Position numbers and translations under genes: made by a program
Notes under the pieces: generated by a model
Seen by the model: the letters and a program-made list of their open reading frames with translations, nothing else
What the model was told of the DNA's origin: nothing
The model's database searches: none
Shown: positions 7,992 through 16,563 of the stretch, one piece after another
How the letters are laid out: each line of letters opens with the position of its first letter
Numbering within the stretch: the first letter of the stretch is position 1
NCBI GenBank assembly: GCA_910587255.1
Contig: CAJUKT010000060.1
Location: 1-64,000, forward strand
Direction: 5' to 3'
Length of the DNA: 64,000 nucleotides
Source: an uncultured Oscillospiraceae bacterium
GTDB lineage: Bacteria; Bacillota; Clostridia; Oscillospirales; Oscillospiraceae

Positions 7992-9395
7992 ATGAGTGAG
8001 CCCAACAACAGCGGATTCCCCTTTACCGAGATGACCGGCGACGGCCTGGACATCGCCTCCATCTTTGGCGGCGCGTCCGGCGGCACCACCCCCAGCAGCG
8101 TGAACCCCTTCGAGGCAGCGTTGGCCCAGCAGGCCCCGCCTGCCGCACCTGTGCCCCCGGCGCAGCCCCAACCCGTGCCCCCGGTGGCACAACAGCCTGC
8201 GTTCCAGAATGTCCAGCCCATTCCACCCGCCCCGGCCCCGGTAGTACAGCCTGCCCCGGCCCCCGCGCCTGTGGCAACCCCGGCCCCGGCAGCACAGCCC
8301 CCGCTGGACATCGACCCCCTGGCCGCCGCCATGGCGGAGCAGGAGGCCAAGGCGGAGCAAAAAGCGGCCAAGTCCCTGTTTGAGAAGGCCCCGGTGTTCC
8401 ACTACGGCAGTGCCAAAGAGGACATCGCCGACCCTGGCATGACCTTCGAGGAACTTCGCATCGCCAAGTCGGAGGACTTCCCCGAGCTGGGCGAGGGCAA
8501 GAAGGTGTCCTGGACGGTGGAGTACGGCAAGACCGTGAAGCCCATCACCGACCCCAAGGGCACCACCATCGCCTCCGTCAAGTCGGAGATCGAAACCTCC
8601 AAGGCATTCCTGGACAACCTCAAGAAGGCCAAGGACAAGAACCCGGACTGCCTGGTGAAGCCCAAGGTCACCGCCCAGAGCAAGGGCATCGCCGCCTACA
8701 AGGGGGTGTTCGCCTCCCTGGAGGAGGCCCGGGCGTCGGACAAGACCATCTGCGCCATCCCCGGCGGGGACGGCAGGGTGTACGAGCTGCGGAAAAGCGA
8801 GCTGGGGGAGTTCATCGCCCCCAAGGACTGCGTGATCGACCTCCCTTCGGTTGTGGCCGGGTTTACCCCGGCCCTTCCGCTGGTGCCCATGGAGCTGCTG
8901 GCCCAGATCATCTCCTTCTTCCGCTGCTGCATGAGCGGCCCCGAGGAATTTGAGGCGCTGGCCCACATCTTCTGGGACAGGGAGGAGGAGAAATTTGTGG
9001 CGCACATCCCGAAACAGCGGGTGACCAAAGCCCACATTGACGCCGACCTGACCCAGGATGACCTGCCGGAGGACCGCTACCTGCACTACATCGACATACA
9101 CAGCCACAACAGCATGGAGGCCAAATTCTCCCGTGTGGACGATGAGGATGAGCGGGCCACCCGGATCTACATTGTGGTGGGGCGGCTGGACAAGTTCTTC
9201 CCGGATATCACCGTGCGGATGTCCTGCGGCGGTGCTTACCTGACCCTGCCCCCCGGTTGCGTGCTGGAGAGTTTCGGCGCGGTGTTCCCCAGAGAGTGGC
9301 GCACCCAGGTGACGCTGTTGCGGAGGGAGGCCCTGCCGGTACTGCGTCCGATGGCGGAAGCGCCGGCGGAGAAGCCGTGGGAGGATCGCCAATGA
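7992..9395 (+). CDS. JAMM-domain protein, PRTRC protein A-like, with Pro/Ala linker
   Basis: A 467-residue protein. Residues 42-108 are a Pro/Ala/Gln-rich linker. Residues 133-275 form a separate domain beginning VFHYGSAKEDIADPGMTFEE. Residues about 295-440 hold an exact JAMM metalloprotease signature: His370-x-His372-x7-Ser380-x2-Asp383 (HSHN...FSRVDD). JAMM/Mov34 enzymes release ubiquitin-like proteins from targets. AGGAGA lies 9 bases before the ATG. The gene overlaps the ThiF/E1-like gene by ATGA and leads an operon that also holds an E2-like gene, matching the PRTRC gene set of mobile elements. The middle domain resembles PRTRC protein C (a small ubiquitin-like protein) by eye, which would make this a modifier-protease fusion; that part is tentative. 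Confidence 0.75.
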   Translation: MSEPNNSGFPFTEMTGDGLDIASIFGGASGGTTPSSVNPFEAALAQQAPPAAPVPPAQPQPVPPVAQQPAFQNVQPIPPAPAPVVQPAPAPAPVATPAPAAQPPLDIDPLAAAMAEQEAKAEQKAAKSLFEKAPVFHYGSAKEDIADPGMTFEELRIAKSEDFPELGEGKKVSWTVEYGKTVKPITDPKGTTIASVKSEIETSKAFLDNLKKAKDKNPDCLVKPKVTAQSKGIAAYKGVFASLEEARASDKTICAIPGGDGRVYELRKSELGEFIAPKDCVIDLPSVVAGFTPALPLVPMELLAQIISFFRCCMSGPEEFEALAHIFWDREEEKFVAHIPKQRVTKAHIDADLTQDDLPEDRYLHYIDIHSHNSMEAKFSRVDDEDERATRIYIVVGRLDKFFPDITVRMSCGGAYLTLPPGCVLESFGAVFPREWRTQVTLLRREALPVLRPMAEAPAEKPWEDRQ

Positions 9396-10168
9396 AGTTC
9401 TCCATGACCCGCCCGGTGAAGATCGTCATGCTGGGCGCGGGCGGCACCGGCGGGCACATCGCGCCCCACCTGTACCGGCTACTGTACTCCCTGAAGCGTC
9501 CGGTGCGGTTCATCCTCTGCGACGGCGACGTGGTGGAGGAGAAGAACCTGGTGCGGCAGAACTTCACCCCCGCCGACCAGGGGGAGAACAAGGCCAGGGT
9601 GCTGGCGGAGCGGTATTCCGCCGTGTTCGGCCTGGAGACGGAATATGTGCCCTCCTTCGTGGAGGATGAGGAGCAGCTTCGGACGCTGCTGACGCCCGAA
9701 TACCATTTGATGCGGCTGCCCGGCCATGCCTACGGCGTGCGGGAGCCGGAGCAGGTCATCCTCATCGGCGCGGTGGACAACAACAAGTCCCGGCAGCTGT
9801 GCCACCGGGTGTTCTACCAGGCCAAGGAGCTGATCTACATCGACAGCGGCAACGGCGAGTTCACCGGCCAGGTGGTATGCGGCGTGCGCCGGGGCGGCAA
9901 GACCTACTACCCGCCCATCGGCATGGTCTACCCGGATGTGCTGGTGGAGACGGACAAGTTCCCCACGGAATTATCCTGCGCTGAGGCGTCGGTGTCGGCC
10001 CCCCAGAGCATGGCGGCCAACATCACGGCGGCCACGATAGTGGTGGACATGATCTACAACATTCTGGCCACGGGCAGCAGCACAGTGCGGAAGGTGACCT
10101 TTTCCACCCAGTCTGTCAACGTGCGGCCCGAGCTGCAAAAAACAAACAGGAGGAAGAAAGCGGCATGA
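9392..10168 (+). CDS. ThiF/E1-like adenylyltransferase, PRTRC type
   Basis: A 258-residue E1-superfamily enzyme predicted to adenylate the C-terminus of a ubiquitin-like protein. It shows the Rossmann ATP loop GAGGTGG (15-21), the DGDVVEEKNLVRQNF motif with Asp46 and Arg55, the AVDNNKSR motif near 128, and Cys196 in ELSCAE as candidate catalytic cysteine. It overlaps the JAMM gene (ATGA) and the clamp gene downstream (ATGA). It lacks the rhodanese or extra domains of cellular MoeB. Neighbours with JAMM and E2-like genes support the PRTRC assignment. Confidence 0.82.
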   Translation: MKFSMTRPVKIVMLGAGGTGGHIAPHLYRLLYSLKRPVRFILCDGDVVEEKNLVRQNFTPADQGENKARVLAERYSAVFGLETEYVPSFVEDEEQLRTLLTPEYHLMRLPGHAYGVREPEQVILIGAVDNNKSRQLCHRVFYQAKELIYIDSGNGEFTGQVVCGVRRGGKTYYPPIGMVYPDVLVETDKFPTELSCAEASVSAPQSMAANITAATIVVDMIYNILATGSSTVRKVTFSTQSVNVRPELQKTNRRKKAA

Positions 10169-11268
10169 GAGCAACGGTAGACGCAAAGGCCTTTGTCCAG
10201 GCGCTGGACCGGGTGAGCGGCATCATCCGCAAATCGTCCATCCCCGTCTTAAACGCCGTGCTGGTCCGCTTCGGGGACGGACATTGTACCCTGACCGCCA
10301 CCAACATAGAAACCTATCTGTCTGCGGCGCTGCCCGCCCAGGGGGATGCATTCGCCTTTCTGCTGGACCGGCCCCGAGAGACCGCCCGGGCCTTCCGGCA
10401 GTTTGAGGGCGAGCTGACCCTGGAACAGACGGAGAAGGGCGAGGGCGACCGGCGGCGGATCACGCTGGCGCTGTCCTGCGGCCCCCGGGCCGCCGAGCTG
10501 CACCCGTTCCTGCCCGAGGATTTTCCCAGGGGCCCGAAGTGGGAGCCCCAGGAGGAGTTTACCGCCAACGCCGCAAGGCTGTACGCCCGGGTGGAGCGGG
10601 TGAAGTACGCGGCGGGTTTGCCGGAAAAAAACGATGCCCGCCCCTGCCGGAGCAAGGTGCAGTTCAGCGGAGCAAACGTTTATGCCGTGGACGGCTACCG
10701 CATGGCCTGGGACAGCGACCCGGAACTGGACGTGCCCCGGCCCTTCATGGCAGCCCCGGACGCGCTGGAGCATTTGAAGCTGTTCGGAAATCAGACGGTC
10801 TCCGTCCAGCTGGGGGAGCGGTTCGCCGCAGTGACCGGCGGCGTGACATCGCTGCTGTTCCGCCTGCCCGAGGGAGAGCTGCTGAACATAGACCGCGCCA
10901 TCCCGGACAAGTTCAAAGCGGAGTTTCAGGTGTGCCCACAGGAGTTCCTAGCCGAGCTGAAGTACCTGAAGCAGTCCCTGCGGGGGAAGCGCGCCCATGT
11001 GGTGCGGTTCAGCGGCGGCAATTTGCTGTCCGAGAGCATGGGGGAGCGGTACGCCACAAAGGTCTCCGCAGACGGGTGCGGGGATGTGGAATTCGGGTTC
11101 AACCTGGACTACATGGCGGACGCCATGGAGCAGTTCAAAAAGGAGCCGTCTGTCACCGTGAAGGTCAGCGCCGGATCCCTGGGCCCCATCATCGTCGAGG
11201 CTGAGGGGCGGAATGACCGCGCCCTGGTGATGCCTTACAATCTGAAGAAGGCCGGCATGGCGGCGTAA
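10165..11268 (+). CDS. dnaN: DNA polymerase III beta subunit-like sliding clamp
   Basis: A 367-residue protein with the DnaN layout: start MRATVDAKAFVQALDRVSGIIRKSSIPVLNAVLV, then CTLTATNIETYLSA, and a C-terminal end (VEAEGRNDRALVMPYNLKK) corresponding to the family's VMPMRL region. The length matches three clamp domains. It is diverged from housekeeping clamps and overlaps the ThiF gene by ATGA, so it is an element-borne copy. It may load the host polymerase on the element or be a target of the ubiquitin-like system. Confidence 0.8.
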   Translation: MRATVDAKAFVQALDRVSGIIRKSSIPVLNAVLVRFGDGHCTLTATNIETYLSAALPAQGDAFAFLLDRPRETARAFRQFEGELTLEQTEKGEGDRRRITLALSCGPRAAELHPFLPEDFPRGPKWEPQEEFTANAARLYARVERVKYAAGLPEKNDARPCRSKVQFSGANVYAVDGYRMAWDSDPELDVPRPFMAAPDALEHLKLFGNQTVSVQLGERFAAVTGGVTSLLFRLPEGELLNIDRAIPDKFKAEFQVCPQEFLAELKYLKQSLRGKRAHVVRFSGGNLLSESMGERYATKVSADGCGDVEFGFNLDYMADAMEQFKKEPSVTVKVSAGSLGPIIVEAEGRNDRALVMPYNLKKAGMAA

Positions 11269-11292
11269 ATGAAGAAAAAGGAGAAAAACACG

Positions 11293-11862
11293 ATGAAAAC
11301 AACCTATATCCCCAAGGGAATGGAAGTGTCCCACATGAGCCTTACCACTGAACACCTGGTGGTGGACGGCAGCCTGACCATCACCGGCACGCTCAAGGCC
11401 AAGACCATCAGCGGCCGGGGCTTTGTGGAGGCGGGTGCTGTCTCCGCTGGCGGCATCCGGGTGGACGATCTGAAGGCCGTGAGCGTCACCTGCAAGCGTT
11501 TGTGCGCCAAGCGGGCGGAGGCGTCCCAGATCTTCGCGTCGGAGGGCGTCGATGTGTCCTGCTTCCTGGGGGCGGACCGGGTGGTGACGCCTAAGCTCAC
11601 CGTGGCCCTCAGCGATATCGACGAAGCGACGGCGGACGAAACCATCCACCTGCCGCCGAAAAAGCGGGGCCTGCTCCGCTTCTGTCTGGCGTCCGCCCTG
11701 CGTGCGCTGTGGGTGCGGCTCACCGCGCCCAATGAGGATGAGGTGGTGGACGCCGAGTATGAGCCTGCGGATGGGCACAAGAATGTTTACCAAATCGGAG
11801 CCCAGCGCAACGGGTCCAATTTGGAGAGGAGGAGTGGCGAAACGAATGAGCTTTCGGCGTAG
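11293..11862 (+). CDS. Bactofilin/polymer-forming-like beta-helix protein
   Basis: A 189-residue protein whose first 115 residues are short beta repeats (LVVDGSLTITGTLKAKTISGRG) like the right-handed beta-helix of bactofilins. The last 70 residues are a basic/hydrophobic helix (LLRFCLASALRALWVRL) and an acidic tail. ATG at 11293 is preferred over 11269 because AAGGAG lies just upstream. Bactofilins form filaments; a role as element scaffold is a guess. Confidence 0.5.
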   Translation: MKTTYIPKGMEVSHMSLTTEHLVVDGSLTITGTLKAKTISGRGFVEAGAVSAGGIRVDDLKAVSVTCKRLCAKRAEASQIFASEGVDVSCFLGADRVVTPKLTVALSDIDEATADETIHLPPKKRGLLRFCLASALRALWVRLTAPNEDEVVDAEYEPADGHKNVYQIGAQRNGSNLERRSGETNELSA

Positions 11863-11967
11863 CCGGAAGCGAAGGATATGAAGCCCACGATGACGAAATT
11901 GCGGGCGAATTTGGAGGGTAGGGAGTGAGTGCTTCCTGCCCTCTGCTACATTGAGGAGGTCAAGAAA

Positions 11968-12417
11968 ATGTCACACAAATCGCAGGAAAGGAATATGCGT
12001 AAGCTGGCCGAACTGCTGTCCCAGGACCTGGGCTACATCTGGGGCGAGAAGGAGAGCGGCCCCAACGGCGCGAAAAAGCAGTTTCTGAACACGGGCAAGG
12101 TGTTCCTCCGGGCGCTGGCCAAAGATTTAGGTTTGCAGGAGACCAGGGTGCGTGCCAATGCCGGCGGCATCGGCGTGTCCGGGGACTGCACCCTCATGGG
12201 GATGTGGCACACCAACGGGCTGTACGTCAACCTCTCCCAGTTCTGCTCCGGCGGGGACAGCGTGCTGCTCTACCGCGCCATCCGGCACAGCAAGGATTAC
12301 ACCGGCGGGTATAACATTTTCCTCACCCTGCGGGAGCTGGCGGAGATGGACTACACAGACCTGCTGTTCAAACTGGCGGCGCTGCGGGAGGAGGACACCC
12401 ATGAGCGGGCAGCTTGA
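11968..12417 (+). CDS. Hypothetical element protein, 149 aa
   Basis: Unrecognised 149-residue soluble protein (MRKLAELLSQDLGYIWGEKESGPNGAKKQFLNT...). GAGGAGG lies 9 bases before the ATG. It overlaps the methyltransferase gene by 17 bases, so the two are co-expressed. The composition (short, mixed alpha/beta, YNIFLTLRELAEMDYTDLLF) gives no function. Confidence 0.6.
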   Translation: MSHKSQERNMRKLAELLSQDLGYIWGEKESGPNGAKKQFLNTGKVFLRALAKDLGLQETRVRANAGGIGVSGDCTLMGMWHTNGLYVNLSQFCSGGDSVLLYRAIRHSKDYTGGYNIFLTLRELAEMDYTDLLFKLAALREEDTHERAA

Positions 12418-13816
12418 CGCACCCCAGGCCGAACCGCGCAGCTATGCCCTGGAGGGGCTGCGGGGACTTCAAAGCGAAGTTCCCCGGCTCACTCAGGCCA
12501 TGATACTGTGCCGGGCCAGGGTGGAGCGGCACCGAAACACCGACCTGGCCGCCGCCCGGGACGATTACAACGAGCTGCAAAGCGCCCGGAAGCGGCTGGC
12601 GGACGCCCTGGGCAATGCCCAGCTCCTGCTGATGGAGGCGGAGGAGTACCAGCTCGCCGCCAACGCGGGCCGGCTGAAGGAGGGCCTGCTGGGCTTTGAT
12701 CTGCTGAGCAATGTCTACCGCCCGGTGTATGACGCGCTGAACGGCTTCGCCGCCCAGCTTCCGGTGGACGGAACCACCAACGCCCAAGTGGTGGGGCGGC
12801 TGATGAACAACATCAAGCTGGGGTACTACCCCACCGACCCGGACAACATCGCGCTGATCCTGAAAGGTGTCCAGTTCCCGGAGGGTGTTACCACCAACCT
12901 GCTGGATCCCTGCTGCGGCTGTGGGAAGGCCCTGCGGCAGATCGCGGACGGGAACAACTGCTTCACCTACGGCGTGGAGCTGGACAGCGCCCGGGCCGAT
13001 GAGGCCCAGACCCGGCTTCACCGGGTAGGCTTCGGCAGCTTCTTCTACAGCCAGGTCAGCGCCAACGCCTTCCACCTGCTGTTCCTCAACCCGCCCTACC
13101 TGTCCGTCCTCAACGAGAACGGCGGCAGGGCCCGGCATGAGAAGCGGTTTCTGATCGAGAGCCTGGGGGCACTGGCCCTGGGCGGCCTGCTGGTGTATGT
13201 CATCCCCTACTACCGGCTCACCCCGGATATCTGCCGGGTGCTGTCGGACAATTTTGAAAACCTGGGCCTGTGGCGGTTTACCGACGCCGAGTTCAAAAAG
13301 TTCAAGCAGGTGGCCGTACTGGGCACCCGGAAAAAACGGGACGAGGTTCCCCAGAATACCCAATGGCTGGAGTGGCTCGCCGCACATCCCGGTTCCATCC
13401 CCAGCCTCACGGAGCTGCCCGAGGGGCGCTATGCCCTCCCGGCCAAGCCCCTGGAGGTGAGAACCTTCCGGGGTGAGAACTTCAACGAGAAGGAGCTGGA
13501 GCGGCAGCTGGGCCAGTCGGACAGCTTCCAGCGGATGATGGCCCGCAGCGAGCTGGACAGCGGGGTGAAGCGCCCGCCACTGCCCCTGTCCATCAGCCAG
13601 ATCGGGCTGATCGGCGGTTCCGGCATGATCAACGGGCTCATCCAGTGCGACACGCCCCACGTTATCAAGGGCCGGGTGGTGAAGGTCACCCGGAACGAGG
13701 TGGAGGAGCGGTTCGACGCCAGGGGCCGGTATGACGGCGCCGAGCTCCACGAGACCATCACCAATAAAATGATTTTCAACATCTTGACGCCCAACGGCTT
13801 CAAGGCGCTGACGTAA
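12401..13816 (+). CDS. DUF6094-like SAM-dependent DNA methyltransferase
   Basis: A 471-residue protein with an N-terminal helical part (about 1-130) and a class I methyltransferase core: LGYYPTDPDNIALIL, the SAM loop LLDPCCGCGKAL, the acidic GVELDSARADEA, and the catalytic motif NPPY typical of N6-adenine or N4-cytosine methylation. The C-terminal 200 residues may read target DNA. It fits the DUF6094 group of element-borne methyltransferases with no restriction partner, so it probably protects or marks the element. It overlaps the upstream gene. Confidence 0.72.
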   Translation: MSGQLDAPQAEPRSYALEGLRGLQSEVPRLTQAMILCRARVERHRNTDLAAARDDYNELQSARKRLADALGNAQLLLMEAEEYQLAANAGRLKEGLLGFDLLSNVYRPVYDALNGFAAQLPVDGTTNAQVVGRLMNNIKLGYYPTDPDNIALILKGVQFPEGVTTNLLDPCCGCGKALRQIADGNNCFTYGVELDSARADEAQTRLHRVGFGSFFYSQVSANAFHLLFLNPPYLSVLNENGGRARHEKRFLIESLGALALGGLLVYVIPYYRLTPDICRVLSDNFENLGLWRFTDAEFKKFKQVAVLGTRKKRDEVPQNTQWLEWLAAHPGSIPSLTELPEGRYALPAKPLEVRTFRGENFNEKELERQLGQSDSFQRMMARSELDSGVKRPPLPLSISQIGLIGGSGMINGLIQCDTPHVIKGRVVKVTRNEVEERFDARGRYDGAELHETITNKMIFNILTPNGFKALT

Positions 13817-13829
13817 AGGAGGATTCTTT

Positions 13830-14114
13830 ATGAGTGTTATTGCGGTAAATCCCCGGTTCAACCCGGGCAGGCTGATGATCACCCGCAACGCAAAGAACGC
13901 GCTCCCCCGCAGAGAGGTGGACGCCGCCATCAACCGTCACCTGAGCGGGGACTGGGGCGATGTGTGCCAGTCCGATTGGCAGCGCAACGAGCAGGCGCTA
14001 CGCGACGGCGACAGGCTGTTGTCTGTCTACCAAACCCAGGACGGCGAGAAGTTTTGGATCATCACAGAATCGGACCGCTCCGTTACTACGGTGCTGTTCC
14101 CCAGCGACTGTTGA
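13830..14114 (+). CDS. Small conserved mobile-element protein, 94 aa
   Basis: AGGAGG precedes the ATG. The protein has NARNAKNAL-like N-terminus, HLSGDWGDVCQSDWQRNEQAL and a WIITESDRSVTTVLFP tail. Proteins of this pattern are very widespread on plasmids and integrative elements of many phyla, with no agreed function. It stands 13 bases after the methyltransferase and is part of the same operon. Confidence 0.65.
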   Translation: MSVIAVNPRFNPGRLMITRNAKNALPRREVDAAINRHLSGDWGDVCQSDWQRNEQALRDGDRLLSVYQTQDGEKFWIITESDRSVTTVLFPSDC

Positions 14115-14126
14115 GGGGGTGGGCGC

Positions 14127-14426
14127 GTGAGCATGAAGCTGAATCTGGAACGGCTGTCCGCCCGTTTTTTCCAGGCGAAGGACCAGCCCTGTGTGCCGGA
14201 GGACGGCGTTAACCGCTACCTGCTGGAGAATGTCCTGCGCCCCAATCTGGAGGGGAAGCTCCTCCGGCTGGGCGACATTGACTTCAATGCCTTTGACGCG
14301 GACGACGTGTCCGCGCTGGAGGACTATTACGAGAAGCTGTCCAAGGCGTCCCGGGATCTGGCTCAGTTTGCGCAGACAGTAGCCCGGGTTCCGCCCGCGC
14401 CCAAAGAAGCGCGCGCGTTTTGCTGA
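14127..14426 (+). CDS. Hypothetical protein, 99 aa
   Basis: Unrecognised small helical protein, starting at GTG 14127 or ATG 14133, with GGGGGTGGG upstream. It has a helical C-terminal half (DDVSALEDYYEKLSKASRDLAQFAQ). It is tightly packed between neighbours in the operon, which supports it being real. Confidence 0.55.
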   Translation: MSMKLNLERLSARFFQAKDQPCVPEDGVNRYLLENVLRPNLEGKLLRLGDIDFNAFDADDVSALEDYYEKLSKASRDLAQFAQTVARVPPAPKEARAFC

Positions 14427-14435
14427 GGCGCCGCC

Positions 14436-15026
14436 ATGGAGGATCTGAACTGTTACTTTTTCCATATGCTGTGCCTGGCGAAAGCGGTCCACGACAACCC
14501 CCGGATGAAGAAAGCGTGGTCGTCATTTGACAGCATCGCCCTGGATGAGGATTCATATTACGAGCTGTCCATGGAACTGTCCGTATCCATATTCAAAGAC
14601 ACCAGCGTCTACTACAACGAGGAATCGGGCGTTGAGACCTGGGTGCTGTCCGATCCCATCGTCTACCGTTTCTGTGAGCTGTGCGAGCGGCTGGAGTCAG
14701 AAAAGGGACTGGATGAGGGGATCAACCCCTACCGCCGCAACGCGGAACGGATGCTCCATGAGAGCTTCTGCCTGAGCGCCTACAATTATGACTACGACTG
14801 GCGGCTGTCCGCCGCCGATCGGAGACGCAAATGTATCCTGTTTTTCTCTGCGGATGAATTTTACGGGTGGCACGAGCTTCCTGGGGCTTTTATGGAGGCG
14901 CTGGACGGGTTCCAGGAGCTGAACCGGCAGTTGGAGGCGGAGTTGGGGCTGAACAAGCTCGTCCCCATCTACCCGATGCCAAACGAATGGAAGGAGGCGG
15001 TATCATGCCGGACGGATTTGACATGA
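14436..15026 (+). CDS. Hypothetical protein, 196 aa
   Basis: Unrecognised acidic soluble protein rich in Tyr and Glu (MEDLNCYFFHMLCLAKAVH...). Its 3' end carries the AAGGAGG ribosome site of the PRTRC B-like gene, which overlaps it by 22 bases, so the two are translationally coupled. No catalytic motif is seen. Confidence 0.55.
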   Translation: MEDLNCYFFHMLCLAKAVHDNPRMKKAWSSFDSIALDEDSYYELSMELSVSIFKDTSVYYNEESGVETWVLSDPIVYRFCELCERLESEKGLDEGINPYRRNAERMLHESFCLSAYNYDYDWRLSAADRRRKCILFFSADEFYGWHELPGAFMEALDGFQELNRQLEAELGLNKLVPIYPMPNEWKEAVSCRTDLT

Positions 15027-15682
15027 GCATCCACATCAGCACTGAACGCGGCGAGGTGGTGGTGGAGCAGCAGAAGGCGGGCGGCGTCACCACCCACAAA
15101 CACATCACGCCCCAGGATTTGTGCGACTGTTTTCTCACCAGCCGTTATGACGATGAGCGCCACGCCATCGGACTGCTGCCCGAGGGCTGCATCGCCGTTG
15201 TGATCGAGAAGAAGTATGTTTTCTATTTCATGCGCTACCCAGAGCTGTACGCGGACATCACGTATTTCGGCACCGAGTACCGGGATTTCCCGCTGCCCCG
15301 GCTGGTGTTTGGCTTCCAGTATATGCCCCAGGAGGGCAAGGTGGCCGGATGCCGGGTGTGCGTAGTGAAGGATGAGCGGCGGCTGACGCCGGACACGCCC
15401 ACTTACTGTTACCCATTTTCCAATGTGCATGGGAACAACAGCATCTGTACCGGGAACAACGCCCTGCCCATCTACAGGGACCCCGCCCGGCTGCACACGC
15501 TGATGGGCTATCTTCTGCGCCTGCCCAACAACAACGACCTCTATTCCAGGGACAACAACCGGCTCCATGCCGAGTACCGGGACCTTTTGGAACAGATGAA
15601 GGGGAAAACCCCGTCCCACTACTATACCGACGTGTTGGTGGAGGACGGCAAAACACTCAAAGACTTTTTGGACGCGAGGTGA
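15005..15682 (+). CDS. PRTRC protein B-like (prokaryotic E2-like)
   Basis: A 225-residue protein. The central VVIEKKYVFYFMRYPELYADI and the motif YPFSNVHGNNSICTGN (136-151) match the PRTRC protein B / prokaryotic E2 family, in which the conserved cysteine, here Cys148, would carry a ubiquitin-like protein as thioester. ATG at 15005 has AAGGAGG at a 6-base gap. The gene overlaps the Rad52-type gene by four bases. With the JAMM and E1-like genes it completes a conjugation-type trio, though spread over 7 kb rather than adjacent. Activity is inferred from families only. Confidence 0.7.
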   Translation: MPDGFDMSIHISTERGEVVVEQQKAGGVTTHKHITPQDLCDCFLTSRYDDERHAIGLLPEGCIAVVIEKKYVFYFMRYPELYADITYFGTEYRDFPLPRLVFGFQYMPQEGKVAGCRVCVVKDERRLTPDTPTYCYPFSNVHGNNSICTGNNALPIYRDPARLHTLMGYLLRLPNNNDLYSRDNNRLHAEYRDLLEQMKGKTPSHYYTDVLVEDGKTLKDFLDAR

Positions 15683-16545
15683 ACACAGTGAAAGAAAAAG
15701 ACCCGAGACAGATCCAGGCGGAGCTGGCCATGCCTTTCGCGCCGGAGGATCTGGAATGGCGGCTGCAAAAGGTGGTGGAGGCCAGAGAGCTGGGCATCGC
15801 CGTGCCCTATGTCACCAACCGGGCCATCATGTCCCGGCTGGACGATGTAGTGGGGCCGGAGAACTGGTACAACGAGTTCAAGCCCTGGCATGGCGCGGGC
15901 GGGAAGGACGCCCAGCTGTGCGGAATCTCCATCCGGTTCGGGGATGGTTGGATCACCAAATGGGACGGCGCCGAGGATTCCGACATTGAGCCTGTAAAGG
16001 GCGGCCTGTCCGACAGCATGAAGCGGGCCGCCGTCCAGTGGGGCATCGGCCGGGTGCTGTATAACATGGATGTGGTGTTCGTGGACGTGGAAAAGCGGGG
16101 CAAGACCTGGTACATCAAGAAGGATCAGCAGGAGCGTTTGGATTACGCCTACCTCAAAATGCTGGGCAAGCTGGGCCTCACCCCGGCCCCGGCGGGCGGG
16201 CTGCGGCCCCAGGCGGAGCCGGAGGGCGGCAAAGGCCCGGCGGATCAGGGCAAGCCGGCTGAACAAGCCAGCGGGAAACCTGCGGGCGGAAACAAGCCGA
16301 AGGGCGTCGCCTACATCATCCGCCAGGCCCGTATCAACAAGGGCATGAACTCCGGCAGCACCCTGCTGAGGCTGGAGTCCTCCAAGGGGGACAAGCTGGA
16401 TGCCTTTGTCCGGGGGGAACACCCGGAGCTGGCTGTGGGCGTCATTTTGGTCAATGCGAAGCTGGAAAAGCGGCAGCAGGATACCATCATCTACTATATG
16501 CTGGAACAGTATGAAATCGCGGACGCCGCGCCCAAGGCGGCGTGA
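15679..16545 (+). CDS. Rad52/Rad22-family single-strand annealing protein
   Basis: A 288-residue recombinase mediator (285 if the second GTG at 15688, better placed from AGGTG, is used). Motifs PFAPEDLEWRLQ, VPYVTNRAIMSRLDDVVGPENW, WITKWDGAEDSDIE and VKGGLSDSMKRAAVQWGIGR are strongly diagnostic of the phage/mobile-element Rad52 group, which anneals complementary single strands for replication and recombination. The first 170 residues are the core; a Gly/Pro-rich linker and C-terminal tail follow. It lies upstream of an SMC/RecF-like ATPase in the same operon. Confidence 0.88.
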   Translation: MNTVKEKDPRQIQAELAMPFAPEDLEWRLQKVVEARELGIAVPYVTNRAIMSRLDDVVGPENWYNEFKPWHGAGGKDAQLCGISIRFGDGWITKWDGAEDSDIEPVKGGLSDSMKRAAVQWGIGRVLYNMDVVFVDVEKRGKTWYIKKDQQERLDYAYLKMLGKLGLTPAPAGGLRPQAEPEGGKGPADQGKPAEQASGKPAGGNKPKGVAYIIRQARINKGMNSGSTLLRLESSKGDKLDAFVRGEHPELAVGVILVNAKLEKRQQDTIIYYMLEQYEIADAAPKAA

Positions 16546-16563
16546 CGCGGAAAGGAGCGGCAC

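Noticed and set aside
7581..9392. Long minus-strand open frame opposite the JAMM gene
   Set aside because: It is an antisense shadow in GC-rich DNA with no ribosome site or family match; several similar shadows (for example 12368-13933, 15622-17025) were left out too.
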